This document shows, piece by piece, positions 28,289-39,344 of a stretch of 64,000 nucleotides of DNA. Source of the DNA: Polaribacter sp. Hel1_33_78 (GTDB lineage Bacteria > Bacteroidota > Bacteroidia > Flavobacteriales > Flavobacteriaceae). The DNA lies in assembly GCF_900106075.1 (NCBI RefSeq), contig NZ_LT629794.1, positions 744,001 through 808,000 on the forward strand, in the 5' to 3' direction. Below the pieces are notes generated by a model. The model was not told where the DNA came from. It was given only the letters and a program-made list of their open reading frames with translations, and searched no databases. The position numbers were made by a program, and so were the translations under genes. Each line of letters starts with the position of its first letter. The stretch's first letter is position 1.

Positions 28289-29347
28289 TTATCTAATACT
28301 AATTGCAATACCAGCATTTAAAGTATTATATTCTTGTAAAGTGTAGCTTCCAAATATTTTAAAGAATCCTAAACTTAATCTAGCTCCTACAGTAGTAGAC
28401 AATCCACTTGCATTAAAGCTTAAGTCTGGAGTAGATAAAGCAATTGTTTCTGTATATTGTTGACCATTAATTGAATAGTTATAATTACCTTGATAAGTTC
28501 CTTTCATAGATAAAGAAGAGCTTCCACTATTATATCCAAAACCACCATATAAATTTATTATTGGAAAGTTTAAAGATGCTATAGCTTGAACAGTAAATGC
28601 TTTTAAGTCAAATTCTGCACCACCATTATTAATAGTTAAATCGCCAGAATTTACATCTTCAATTCCATAAGTAACATTCATTTTAGTGTAAGCAGCTAAC
28701 AAAGAAACATGTAAAGGTGTTTTTTCCATTGGCCCAAACCAGCTTGTAATTTCTTTTTTAAGACCTAATCCTAACATATTTATTTGACCACCATCATCAC
28801 CAACGTCAGTTTTAGGTAATAATCTTAACATACCTTCCATTTCCCAAGGTAAACCAACATTTACCTGAACAATAGGAGCTGGTATAGAATTCAATATTAA
28901 ATCATCTTTAATACCTCCTGGCATTGTTAAATCTGCAGTTACAGTCTGTGTTTGTCCAAATGCTGGAGAACTGGCGTCCTGAATTGTTAGTGTTCTTGTT
29001 ACTGTCAATGCAGTTTGAGTATCTTCGCCAGCAAAAGTGGGTGCAGAATTAGCTCCGGAGATCGAAGAAAGACCAGCTAAACTAAAAATTTCTCTTTCAG
29101 AGGGAACCGCAGAAGCACTTAGCCCTATAGTTAAATCAAAACCAAGTACTTTATGAACTTTTGCTGTGTGAGCCCATCCATTATTCATGCCATAGATAAA
29201 TCCTTCCATGGCTGGAGCAAAATATCCTTCCATTAATTTGTTTACATCACTTCCTTCAGCAAGAAGAATTCCTTCAAAACCATCTTGGGCTTTTGTGGCG
29301 AATGACAGGGTAAATACGACCATAAAAATTAAATTACACTTTTTCAT
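28289..29347 (-). CDS. Outer-membrane beta-barrel protein, DUF6588-like
   Basis: The start at 29347 is chosen because it gives a 352-residue protein beginning with a signal peptide (MKKCNLIFMVVFTLSFATKAQ); an upstream in-frame ATG would add 24 residues without sense. The mature part alternates polar and hydrophobic residues with many glycines and aromatic strand ends (for example GAGLSLGF-like segments near the C-terminus: VGARLSLGFFKIFGSYTLQEY), typical of a barrel. It appears to belong to a Flavobacteriia-wide family, which I associate with DUF6588, function unknown. Monocistronic, between gyrB and mdh. Confidence 0.7.
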   Translation of the reverse strand: MKKCNLIFMVVFTLSFATKAQDGFEGILLAEGSDVNKLMEGYFAPAMEGFIYGMNNGWAHTAKVHKVLGFDLTIGLSASAVPSEREIFSLAGLSSISGANSAPTFAGEDTQTALTVTRTLTIQDASSPAFGQTQTVTADLTMPGGIKDDLILNSIPAPIVQVNVGLPWEMEGMLRLLPKTDVGDDGGQINMLGLGLKKEITSWFGPMEKTPLHVSLLAAYTKMNVTYGIEDVNSGDLTINNGGAEFDLKAFTVQAIASLNFPIINLYGGFGYNSGSSSLSMKGTYQGNYNYSINGQQYTETIALSTPDLSFNASGLSTTVGARLSLGFFKIFGSYTLQEYNTLNAGIAISIR

Positions 29348-29462
29348 TATTGTAGTTTTTTGATTAGTAATTATTAAAATTTGATTAAATCTTGTGCTAA
29401 TATAAAGAAAAAAACACACTTCATGGATAGAAGTGTGCTCAAGCTGTATGGGTTTTAGTGTA

Positions 29463-31412
<1,950 letters not shown>

Positions 31413-31622
31413 TTATTAATTTTTTAGGTTGATGAAATCCGTCTTACAGAACGAACTTATTGAACTCAAATTTACGGTTTTATCAATTGATTTAAAGTCT
31501 TTTTAGCGATTTTGTTTTAAAATTATCAACATTTGTTAAAAACAAAAAAAGCTCTTAAAAGGCTTAAAAATGAGTTTAATTTTAATTCCTTAAATTTTGA
31601 TTAAGAATGTAATTTCATAAAT

Positions 31623-31652
31623 TAAAAAAATCTCGCATTTGCGAGATTTTTA
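31623..31652 (-). terminator. Terminator of the gatC-gatA-gatB/aspS operon
   Basis: Inverted repeat AAATCTCGCA/TGCGAGATTT with a two-base nominal loop, A tract on one side and T tract on the other. It is 35 bases beyond the stop of the fusion gene on the minus strand. Confidence 0.75.
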
Positions 31653-31686
31653 AAGATGTTATTTTTTAAAATCAAAGAAATGATCT

Positions 31687-34600
31687 CTAATTTCTTATAA
31701 TTTTCACATTCATTTCTTCTACTTTTTTATCCGATAAAATAGAAGGAGCATTGAAAAGTAAATCTTCAGAAGTTCCTGTTTTAGGAAAGGCCATTACCTC
31801 TCTTATAGAGGCTTTCTTTTCTAAGATCATCATTAAACGATCTACACCCCAAGCAATTCCACCATGAGGAGGTGCTCCATATTGAAATGCTTTATACATG
31901 GTTCCAACACTTTTCATCATTTCTTCTTTGTTGTACCCCATATTTTTATAGGTTGCTTCTAAAATTTCTGCTTTGTGCGCGCGAACTGAACCTCCGCCAA
32001 TTTCATAACCATTCAATATTAAATCATATTGTTGAGCAATGATGGTTCCAATTTCTTCTCTATCTCCATTCAGGTGCTTTTCTAAATCATAGATTGCAGG
32101 CATGGAAAATGGATTGTGTGTAAATGTCCATCTTCCCTCATCTGTTTTTTCAAACATTGGAAAATCTACGACCCAAGCTGGGCGTAATTCTTTAGGATTG
32201 ATTAGTTTTAAAATGCGGCCCATTTCTTGGCGAACAGCATCTAAAGCCTTGTTTGCTGTTGCATAATCTGCTGCTGAGAAAAAGACAATATCACCAATTT
32301 GAGCATCAGTTGCTATTATAATGTTGGCGGCAATTTCTTCCCCTAAAAACTTAATAATTGGCGATTGTAAATCATTTTCATTTACAATTATATATGCCAA
32401 ACCACCTAAGCCATTTTGTTGTGCAATGGCAGTTAAGTTTTCAATTTGACCTTTAGACATGCGTTTGTTTCCTTGTTCTTTTGCAGAAACTTTGATGCAT
32501 TTTACAATTCCTCCATCATCAATAGGTTTGCTGAAAACTTGAAATGTTGTGTCTTTTACAATATCTGTAATATCTTGCATTTGCAATCCATAACGTAAAT
32601 CTGGTCTATCACAACCATATTTATCCATCGCATTTTTGTAAGTGATCACTTCAAAAGGTTGTAGAATCCATTTTTTACCATAGATTTTTTTTACAACTTC
32701 ATTAAACATTTTCGTGTTTAAATCTATGATTTGCTGCATACTTGCGTAAGCCATTTCAATGTCTAATTGCGTAAATTCTGGTTGACGATCTCCACGCGAA
32801 TCTTCATCTCTAAAACAACGTGCAATTTGAAAATATTTTTCAAATCCACCAACCATTAGCATTTGCTTAAACTGCTGCGGAGCTTGCGGCAAAGTATAAA
32901 AAGAACCCGCTTGTTTTCTTGTAGGAACAATAAATTCTCTTGCTCCTTCATCTGTACCTGCGGTTAAAATTGGTGTTTCAATCTCTAAGAATTCTTCTTC
33001 GTCCAAGATATCTCGTAAAAGTTTAATTACTTTATGACGATTTACAATTGCTTTTCGAACATCATCATTTCTATGATCTAAAAATTTGTATTGAAAACGA
33101 ACATTTTCATTTGTTTTAGTCGCTCTTTTTATTTCAAAAGGAAGCGTTTTAGATAAGTTTAATATTTCTAAAGCAGCTGTCTCTAATTCAATTTTACCAG
33201 TTCTTAAACCTGCGTTATAATCATCTTCATTTCTTTGAACTACAATTCCCGCAACCATTATTACAGTTTCCGGTTTTAGTTTTACAAGTTCATCCAAGTT
33301 AGGAAACGTTTCCCTACTTAAGCGTACTTGAAAAATTTGGTTACTTGAATCGCGTAAATCAATAAAAATTAATTCTCCATGATCACGAACACTTGCCACC
33401 CAACCTGACAAAGTTATTTCTTCGTTAATTGAATTTTCTGATAACTGAGAAATTTTATGTGTTCTGTATTCTTCTTTTATGATAATTGGAATTTCAGGGA
33501 GTGTTTCTTCTTCTATTTTTGTTTTTTGCTTTGCACCATTCCTTGTAGTTTGTTCTTTCTTAGGATATGCTTTTTCATTTGCAGCTTCATCAGAAAGAGA
33601 ATTTAAAATTTCTTGTCTAATAACTTTACCTGAAGCTCCTTTTCCAATAATAGCAATTACTTTACCTACAAGAATTCCTGCTTTACCAAGGTTGCCAGCT
33701 TTAATATCGTTGGCAATTATCTCATTTTTTGCAATTACTTTTTGAACAGCGTCTTTGATTTTATCCTCAGAAATTGTGTTGTCTTCAAAGTACTTTTTGT
33801 AATCAAAAGTTCTGTCTTTTAAGTAACTTATAATTCCGTTTTGGATTAAAACTGCTGTAATTTTTTCTTCCTTAAATAACTGAAAAATTTCAGTTAAGTG
33901 GGCTACGCTATGAATGTTTGCATATTCCTCTGCCCCAATATTATTGACTAATGTTTTTGCAACAAAAGAAGGGTCTTTGATTACATTATTAATAGCAACA
34001 AAAGTTTTTGAACGCAAAGAATCTGCGGTAAAAAATTTTGCATCTTGTGGTAAAACGCCACCTTTTATCAAAATAGATTCAACGGCAAAAGGTAACGCGC
34101 TTAAATCAACTTCGATATTTTCTACAACTTGTTTAATGTTTACAAGAGGTAAGTCTGGTTCAGAAATAAATCTATAATCAGCTTCAAACTCTTTTGTACG
34201 CATCGTTTTGGTTTGCTTTAAGTCAGCATCCCATAAAACCGTAGTCTGTTCGGGTCTAAATTCTCTATTCTCTATATAATAATTTAGTTGCTTTTCAATT
34301 TCTTCCTTTAAAGCTTCCACCATAAACTTAAACGAATTCAAGTTTTTAATTTCTGTACGAGGATTTAAATTATAGCTATGTTTTTTACGAAGTGATACAG
34401 AAACATCAGACTTAAATTCTCCCTTTTCAAGGTTTGCTTCAGATATTTTTAAATTCTGAACAATTCGCTGAATGTATTGTGCATATGTTGAAGCGTCTTC
34501 AATATTACGAATACACGGTTCTGTTACAATCTCGATTAACGGAACTCCAGCTTTGTTGAAATCAACTAAAGAAACTTTCTTTTCGTGTATTAATTTAGCC

Positions 34601-35022
34601 GCATCTTCTTCAATGTGAACTTGCGTTAAATTTACGGTAAATTGAGAACCATCATTTCTAAAACAAGAAACTTCACCATCTGGAATTATGGGGTTGTGAA
34701 ACTGCGTAATTTGAATGTTCTTTGGATTGTCTGGATATTCGTAATGTTTTCTATCCCAAGAAATCACTTCATTATTAAAAGTAGATTTCACTGCTTTTCC
34801 AAAATAAATAGCCTTCTTAATAGCTTCTTTATTAAGGGAAGGTAAAACTCCCATTTGGCCAGTACAAACAGAACATATGTTCTGATTAGGTTTTTCTATT
34901 TCTTGATTTGCACAAGAACAAAATAACTTAGAGTTTGTATTTAATCGAACATGGGTTTCTAGTCCAATTACTAGCTCTAGATCGTGGGCTTGTAGTAATT
35001 TATTTAATTGCTCTAGTTCCAT
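31687..35022 (-). CDS. gatB/aspS: Fused Asp-tRNA amidotransferase subunit B / aspartate-tRNA ligase
   Basis: A 1111-residue fusion. GatB occupies residues ~1-478: ELVIGLETHV, the zinc cysteines Cys35, Cys37, Cys50 and Cys53, PLIEIVTEP, and the C-terminal YqeY-like tail GNLGKAGILVGKVI. A charged linker (~480-515) leads into a complete bacterial AspRS (~520-1111) with the anticodon-binding OB fold, motif 2 CFRDEDSRGDRQPEFTQLD and motif 3 GIAWGVDRL. His548 in SVRDHGEL is the residue type I recall for non-discriminating bacterial AspRS (E. coli has Leu), so the enzyme probably charges tRNA-Asn with Asp for amidation by GatCAB. The ATG overlaps the gatA stop (TAATG). Confidence 0.94.
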   Translation of the reverse strand: MELEQLNKLLQAHDLELVIGLETHVRLNTNSKLFCSCANQEIEKPNQNICSVCTGQMGVLPSLNKEAIKKAIYFGKAVKSTFNNEVISWDRKHYEYPDNPKNIQITQFHNPIIPDGEVSCFRNDGSQFTVNLTQVHIEEDAAKLIHEKKVSLVDFNKAGVPLIEIVTEPCIRNIEDASTYAQYIQRIVQNLKISEANLEKGEFKSDVSVSLRKKHSYNLNPRTEIKNLNSFKFMVEALKEEIEKQLNYYIENREFRPEQTTVLWDADLKQTKTMRTKEFEADYRFISEPDLPLVNIKQVVENIEVDLSALPFAVESILIKGGVLPQDAKFFTADSLRSKTFVAINNVIKDPSFVAKTLVNNIGAEEYANIHSVAHLTEIFQLFKEEKITAVLIQNGIISYLKDRTFDYKKYFEDNTISEDKIKDAVQKVIAKNEIIANDIKAGNLGKAGILVGKVIAIIGKGASGKVIRQEILNSLSDEAANEKAYPKKEQTTRNGAKQKTKIEEETLPEIPIIIKEEYRTHKISQLSENSINEEITLSGWVASVRDHGELIFIDLRDSSNQIFQVRLSRETFPNLDELVKLKPETVIMVAGIVVQRNEDDYNAGLRTGKIELETAALEILNLSKTLPFEIKRATKTNENVRFQYKFLDHRNDDVRKAIVNRHKVIKLLRDILDEEEFLEIETPILTAGTDEGAREFIVPTRKQAGSFYTLPQAPQQFKQMLMVGGFEKYFQIARCFRDEDSRGDRQPEFTQLDIEMAYASMQQIIDLNTKMFNEVVKKIYGKKWILQPFEVITYKNAMDKYGCDRPDLRYGLQMQDITDIVKDTTFQVFSKPIDDGGIVKCIKVSAKEQGNKRMSKGQIENLTAIAQQNGLGGLAYIIVNENDLQSPIIKFLGEEIAANIIIATDAQIGDIVFFSAADYATANKALDAVRQEMGRILKLINPKELRPAWVVDFPMFEKTDEGRWTFTHNPFSMPAIYDLEKHLNGDREEIGTIIAQQYDLILNGYEIGGGSVRAHKAEILEATYKNMGYNKEEMMKSVGTMYKAFQYGAPPHGGIAWGVDRLMMILEKKASIREVMAFPKTGTSEDLLFNAPSILSDKKVEEMNVKIIRN

Positions 35023-36422
35023 TATATCGTATCTTTTAAGAAGTTAGCAAACTTCAAAACGAGTTTATCCTTATTTTTTGCAGCTGTAATTTGTAAACCT
35101 GTTGCTGTTCCTTGAGGTACAGTTATGGTTGGCAGTTGTCCTAAACTAAAACCAACTGTAAACGCATCTGACAAATACATGGACAAAGGATCTTTTAAAC
35201 TTTCTCCGATTTTTGGGGGTTTGTTTGGAGTGACTGGTGATAAAATAACATCCACTTCTTTGAAATCTTTTTCAAAATTTTCAGCAATTTGATCTCTCAA
35301 GTTTAATCCTTTTAAATAAATTTCATCAGAAAAACCTTGAGATAGCACCTGATTTCCACCAACAATTCTACGTTTTGTTTCTTCTGAAAAATTTTCTGAA
35401 CGCGTTATTGAATACGATTCTTTTAAATTAGCACCTTCAATTCTATGACCATAATTTGTGCCATCTAGTCTTGATAAATTAGACGCAGTTTCCGCCATTG
35501 CTAATGTGTAATAAGCAGAAACTAGGGTCTCTGATTCAAAGAAATCTAATTCTTTTACTTGAATTCCTTGCGCTTTTATCTTCGCTATGGAGGTTAAAAA
35601 AGCTGTTTTTATTTCTGAATCAATGGCATCATTTTCTATAAAGTTCTTAAAATACCCAACTGTTTTTATATCATCAGCATTCACAATCGATTCTTGTGAG
35701 ATGCTTTTAGATTGATTTGTAGTTTGATCTTTGGAGTCTTTTCCGCTCATTACATTCAATACAATTCTAATATCTTCTATAGATTTTGCTATCGGTCCCA
35801 CACAATCTGTTGAGGATGCGTAGGCCATCAATCCAAAACGTGAAATTCTACCATACGTTGGCTTAAAACCGAAAACATTATTATAACCTGCAGGTTGGCG
35901 AATAGAACCTCCTGTGTCTCCGCCGATAGAAAAAACAGTGAAGTCTTTTGCAACATTTACTGCAGAGCCTCCACTTGAGCCTCCTGCAACTAAAGTAGGG
36001 TCTATGGCATTTTTCACAGCTCCAAAAATGGTGTTTTCAGATGATGAACCATGCCCAAAGCTATCGCAATTTTCTTTTACTAATGGAATTGCGCCAGCAT
36101 CTAGCAATTTTTGAATGGCCGTTGCCGTATATGGAGATTTGTAATTTTTTAATAAATCAGAACTTGCGGTTGCGCAAGTACCTTGCAGCATGAATACGTC
36201 TTTAATTCCGAACGGGATTCCTTCTAACAAACCAATTTCTTCTCCGTTTTTAATTTTAGCATCCACTTTTGTTGCTAATTTTAAAGCGATTTCATCTAAA
36301 ATTGAATTCACGGTATTATGAGTATTCAATTTTAATAAATCTAATCTTTCTTGCACTAATGCTGTACAAGTAATTTTTTTATTCACCAATTGCTGATGAA
36401 TTTTATGTATTTGAGATTCCAT
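35022..36422 (-). CDS. gatA: Asp/Glu-tRNA amidotransferase subunit A
   Basis: A 466-residue amidase-signature protein. The Lys-Ser-Ser triad is visible: Lys74 in FGIKDVF, Ser149 in VAGGSSGGSA and Ser173 in GGDTGGSIRQPA. It hydrolyses glutamine to ammonia for transamidation of misacylated tRNA. Middle gene of gatC-gatA-gatB/aspS: gatC ends 2 bases upstream and the fusion gene begins on its stop codon. Confidence 0.94.
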   Translation of the reverse strand: MESQIHKIHQQLVNKKITCTALVQERLDLLKLNTHNTVNSILDEIALKLATKVDAKIKNGEEIGLLEGIPFGIKDVFMLQGTCATASSDLLKNYKSPYTATAIQKLLDAGAIPLVKENCDSFGHGSSSENTIFGAVKNAIDPTLVAGGSSGGSAVNVAKDFTVFSIGGDTGGSIRQPAGYNNVFGFKPTYGRISRFGLMAYASSTDCVGPIAKSIEDIRIVLNVMSGKDSKDQTTNQSKSISQESIVNADDIKTVGYFKNFIENDAIDSEIKTAFLTSIAKIKAQGIQVKELDFFESETLVSAYYTLAMAETASNLSRLDGTNYGHRIEGANLKESYSITRSENFSEETKRRIVGGNQVLSQGFSDEIYLKGLNLRDQIAENFEKDFKEVDVILSPVTPNKPPKIGESLKDPLSMYLSDAFTVGFSLGQLPTITVPQGTATGLQITAAKNKDKLVLKFANFLKDTI

Positions 36423-36424
36423 AA

Positions 36425-36694
36425 CTATTCTTCTATTACTTTAGAAACTACTAAATAGCCATTCTTTTCTTTTGGAAAGTTTTCTATTATAATTTCTTTT
36501 TCGATTTGAGAACTTTCGATTATACAATCTTCTCTTAAATCATTTAAAGAAACTGCATTATTATGATTGTTATTAAAGTAATTATTATTTATTGAATTGG
36601 CGTTTTTAATGGCTTCAAATAATTTATTTACAGACTCAGATGGCTGCGCTCCTTTAATACTAGACAATACGTCTACTGTCATAATTTTACTCAT
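36425..36694 (-). CDS. gatC: Divergent Asp/Glu-tRNA amidotransferase subunit C
   Basis: An 89-residue protein placed directly before gatA. The C-terminal NFPKEKNGYLVVSKVIEE and the LREDCI segment match the GatC tail (family form: LREDxx...FxVPKVIE). The N-terminal half is poorly conserved and contains an asparagine-rich stretch (NSINNNYFNNNHNN, ~34-47) not usual for the family. GatC normally wraps around the GatA-GatB interface. Identification rests on tail motif, size and operon position. Confidence 0.75.
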   Translation of the reverse strand: MSKIMTVDVLSSIKGAQPSESVNKLFEAIKNANSINNNYFNNNHNNAVSLNDLREDCIIESSQIEKEIIIENFPKEKNGYLVVSKVIEE

Positions 36695-36735
36695 CTTTCT
36701 TTTTATTTTAGTTTTATATTAAAACTTTAAGGCGG

Positions 36736-36743
36736 CAAAACTA
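36736..36743 (-). promoter_or_regulatory. Candidate -7 box of the gat operon
   Basis: On the minus strand TAGTTTTG matches TAnnTTTG and lies 41 bases before the gatC ATG. No convincing -33 TTG at the right spacing. Confidence 0.35.
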
Positions 36744-37023
36744 CAAAAGTTTTGTTTCTGATTAAAGTATAAAATAAAGAAAACACACCAACAATTTATG
36801 GTGTAAATCATTGGTGCGTTCATTAATTCAGTAAATTCAATTCAAACAAATTGTTTTCGAGGGCAAATTACCGTTTTTTTATTGTTATTTTACATCATAT
36901 TTTTTAAATTAGTTATAATTTCAAACTAATATTGACAATATGATTTTTAAGTGTAGTTTAAAATCTAATTTATGACTCGTTTTTTATTTACCGATGAAAT
37001 TAAAGAAAAAAACTTGCATAAAA

Positions 37024-37055
37024 TTTGTTCAAATAAAATTTGGTGGCTACATTTG
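37024..37055 (+). promoter_or_regulatory. trp operon promoter
   Basis: TTTG at 37024-37027 and TACATTTG at 37048-37055 match the Bacteroidota -33 (TTTG) and -7 (TAnnTTTG) boxes with a 20-base spacer. The predicted transcript start is near 37059-37061, immediately before the leader-peptide ATG at 37063. No other good promoter was seen before trpE. Confidence 0.7.
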
Positions 37056-37062
37056 TACTTCA

Positions 37063-37110
37063 ATGAAAAAACAACATAACATTTGGTGGTGGAGCTCTCT
37101 TAGAAAATAA
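37063..37110 (+). CDS. trpL: trp leader peptide
   Basis: A 15-codon ORF encoding MKKQHNIWWWSSLRK, with three consecutive Trp codons (37084-37092) followed by the stop at 37108. It sits between the trp promoter and a strong intrinsic terminator, the hallmark of ribosome-mediated trp attenuation. Only about 7 bases separate the -7 box from its ATG, so the mRNA would start with almost no untranslated leader. Confidence 0.82.
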   Translation: MKKQHNIWWWSSLRK

Positions 37111-37175
37111 GTGAGAACAATCCTATATGTATACAACATAACAAAAAAGGCTTATCTCATGATAAGCCTTTTTTT
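37095..37175 (+). terminator. trp attenuator (pause hairpin and intrinsic terminator)
   Basis: A first hairpin, CTCTCTTA (37095-37102) with TAAGTGAG (37108-37115) and one mismatch, overlaps the end of the leader ORF. The terminator is GGCTTATC (37149-37156), loop TCAT, GATAAGCC (37161-37168), with an A tract before and a run of T after, ending 54 bases before trpE. A ribosome stalled at the Trp codons would free TGAGA (37112-37116) to pair with TCTCA (37155-37159), breaking the terminator; this antiterminator pairing is short and less certain. Confidence 0.8.
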
Positions 37176-37228
37176 ATGATAAATTTTTATCATTCAAATA
37201 AAAATACTGAATTCAATTCAGCATCAAA

Positions 37229-38620
37229 ATGAAAAAAATACAATTTAAGACAATTTTTAAAACCAAGATAGCCGATACAATTACGCCAGTAGGCTTGTAC
37301 TTGCGTTTCAGAGACAAATATGCAAATACTTTGCTTTTGGAAAGTTCAGATTATCATAGTAAAGAAGAAAGTTTTTCTTTTATAGCTATTGAACCAATTA
37401 TTTCAATGAAAGTAGATAATTATCAGTTTTCGGTTTCTCATAAAGGAACACAAATTGATGAACAACCTATCAATAAAAATTTTTACGAGTTATTTGATAA
37501 ATTCACAGATTCAATAGCATTAGATTGTCCTGCCGAATTAAAATCATTTAATGGTTTATACGGCTACACAACGTTCGATTCTGTTCAATATTTCGAAAAT
37601 ATTCAATTTAAAAACAAGAAAGCACCTTCTGCAATTCCAGAAATGCAATACAGTTTTTATCGTTTTATTATCGCTATCAATCATTTTAATGATGAAATGA
37701 CCTTAATAGAAAATATTGAAGAAGGAACGGAATCTCGTATTACAGAAATTCAAACTATTATAGATGCTCAAGCATTTAATACACAGAGATTTGAAATTGT
37801 AGGAGAAGAAACTTCAAATACAACTGGAGAAGAATTTATAGATTACGTTAGAAAAGCAAAGTCGCATTGTAAAAGAGGAGATGTCTTTCAATTGGTTTTA
37901 TCCCGTCAATTTCAACAAAAATTTAAAGGAGATGAATTTAATGTCTATAGAGCATTGCGTTCTATAAATCCATCACCATATTTGTTTTATTTCGATTACG
38001 GTTCATTCAAGTTGATGGGGTCTTCACCAGAAGCACAGATTAAAATTTCTGAAGGAAAAGCGATCATCAATCCAATAGCTGGTACTTTCAGAAGAACCGG
38101 TGATATGGCAGAGGATATTAAATTGGGGAAAAAATTAGCTGCAGATAAAAAGGAAACTGCAGAACACGTAATGTTGGTAGACTTAGCTCGAAATGATTTA
38201 AGTAAACATGCCGATAATGTTACTGTTGATGTATTTAAAGAAGTACAATATTTCAGTCACGTAATTCATTTGGTTTCTACAGTTTCTGGGAAGTTAAAAG
38301 GAAATCCGATTGAAATAGTTGGAGACACTTTTCCTGCAGGGACTTTAAGTGGAGCACCAAAGTACAAAGCAATGAAGTTGATTGACAAATATGAAAATCA
38401 AACTCGTGGTTTTTATGGCGGAGCAGTCGGGATTATCGGGTTAGATGGTTCTGTGAATTTGGCAATTGCAATTCGTTCTTTTGTGAGTAAAAATAATGTA
38501 TTGTATTATCAGGCGGGAGCGGGAATTGTGATCCATTCCGATGAAGAAAAGGAATTACAGGAAGTAAATAATAAATTAGCAGCGTTAAAGAAAGCGCTGA
38601 TTTTAGCAGAGAATATTTAG
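37229..38620 (+). CDS. trpE: Anthranilate synthase component I
   Basis: A 463-residue chorismate-binding enzyme. The N-terminal [17 protein letters not shown] segment (~32-48) contains the LLES motif of the tryptophan feedback site. The catalytic core includes [51 protein letters not shown] and [11 protein letters not shown]. Converts chorismate to anthranilate using ammonia from TrpG. First structural gene after the attenuator; repeat element A directly abuts its stop codon. Confidence 0.96.
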   Translation: MKKIQFKTIFKTKIADTITPVGLYLRFRDKYANTLLLESSDYHSKEESFSFIAIEPIISMKVDNYQFSVSHKGTQIDEQPINKNFYELFDKFTDSIALDCPAELKSFNGLYGYTTFDSVQYFENIQFKNKKAPSAIPEMQYSFYRFIIAINHFNDEMTLIENIEEGTESRITEIQTIIDAQAFNTQRFEIVGEETSNTTGEEFIDYVRKAKSHCKRGDVFQLVLSRQFQQKFKGDEFNVYRALRSINPSPYLFYFDYGSFKLMGSSPEAQIKISEGKAIINPIAGTFRRTGDMAEDIKLGKKLAADKKETAEHVMLVDLARNDLSKHADNVTVDVFKEVQYFSHVIHLVSTVSGKLKGNPIEIVGDTFPAGTLSGAPKYKAMKLIDKYENQTRGFYGGAVGIIGLDGSVNLAIAIRSFVSKNNVLYYQAGAGIVIHSDEEKELQEVNNKLAALKKALILAENI

Positions 38621-38696
38621 GGCGTTTTAACAGGCTTTCCACTATATCTTTTTTCCAAAAAAGAAAAAAAGGATGCCGTTTCAATCCTTAACGCAA
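38620..38696. repeat. Intergenic palindromic repeat A between trpE and trpG
   Basis: GGGCGTT at the trpE stop and AACGC at 38690 are matching outer arms. Inside are CACTATATCTTTTTT-like and AAAAAAAGGATGCCGTTTCAAT blocks and a perfect CTTTTTT/AAAAAAG hairpin. The order of blocks equals that of the outer element at 2931-3098, here without the nested insert. It enlarges the trpE-trpG gap to 148 bases inside an otherwise tightly packed operon. Confidence 0.65.
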
Positions 38697-38768
38697 GCTG
38701 AGAAATTTAAAAGAGATTTGATTACAATGAAACAAATCCACAATTAAACGATTACACAACATAAGAAT

Positions 38769-39344
38769 ATGAAAATATTAATCTTAGATAATTACGACTC
38801 TTTCACCTATAACTTAGTTCATATGGTGGAAAAAATCACAGGAAATTTTCCAGCAGTTTTTAGAAATGACGAAATCAGTATTGCAGATGTAGGAAACTAT
38901 GATATGATTATGTTGTCTCCTGGACCTGGAATTCCAGAGGAAGCAGGAATCTTAAAAGATGTAATTAAAACGTACGCAGGAATAAAACCAATATTCGGAG
39001 TTTGTTTAGGTTTACAGGCAATTACAGAAGTTTTCGGAGGAAATATTATTAATTTAGAAGATGTTTTTCATGGAGTTGCCACAGAAATGAGGATCGCAGA
39101 CCCTTCAGCCATTATTTTTAAAGATGTTCCAGAAACGTTTATGGCGGCACGTTATCATTCTTGGGCAGCAACAGATGAAGGTTTTCCAGAAGAAATACAA
39201 GTAACAGCGAGAGATGAAGATGGGTTAATTCAAGCCATTGAGCATAAAATATTTCCAATTTCAGCAGTTCAATTTCACCCAGAATCTATTTTAACAGATG
39301 TTGGTGAGCAATTGGTTACTAATTTTATCAATGCGAATTCATAA
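38769..39344 (+). CDS. trpG: Anthranilate synthase component II (glutamine amidotransferase)
   Basis: A 191-residue class-I glutamine amidotransferase. LILDNYDSFTYNLVHMV at the N-terminus, LSPGPGIPEEAG, the nucleophile Cys79 in FGVCLGLQAI, and the His-Glu pair in QFHPESIL near 170 are all present. Supplies ammonia to TrpE. The gene is not fused to trpD; the trpD ATG overlaps its stop by one base (TAATG). It may be shared with p-aminobenzoate synthesis, as in some bacteria. Confidence 0.95.
   Translation: MKILILDNYDSFTYNLVHMVEKITGNFPAVFRNDEISIADVGNYDMIMLSPGPGIPEEAGILKDVIKTYAGIKPIFGVCLGLQAITEVFGGNIINLEDVFHGVATEMRIADPSAIIFKDVPETFMAARYHSWAATDEGFPEEIQVTARDEDGLIQAIEHKIFPISAVQFHPESILTDVGEQLVTNFINANS

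Noticed and set aside
36785..36815. CACCAA ... TTGGTG inverted repeat between the gat and trp operons
   Set aside because: Six-base arms with a loop of about 20 bases and no U-tract; could be chance and has no link to either promoter.
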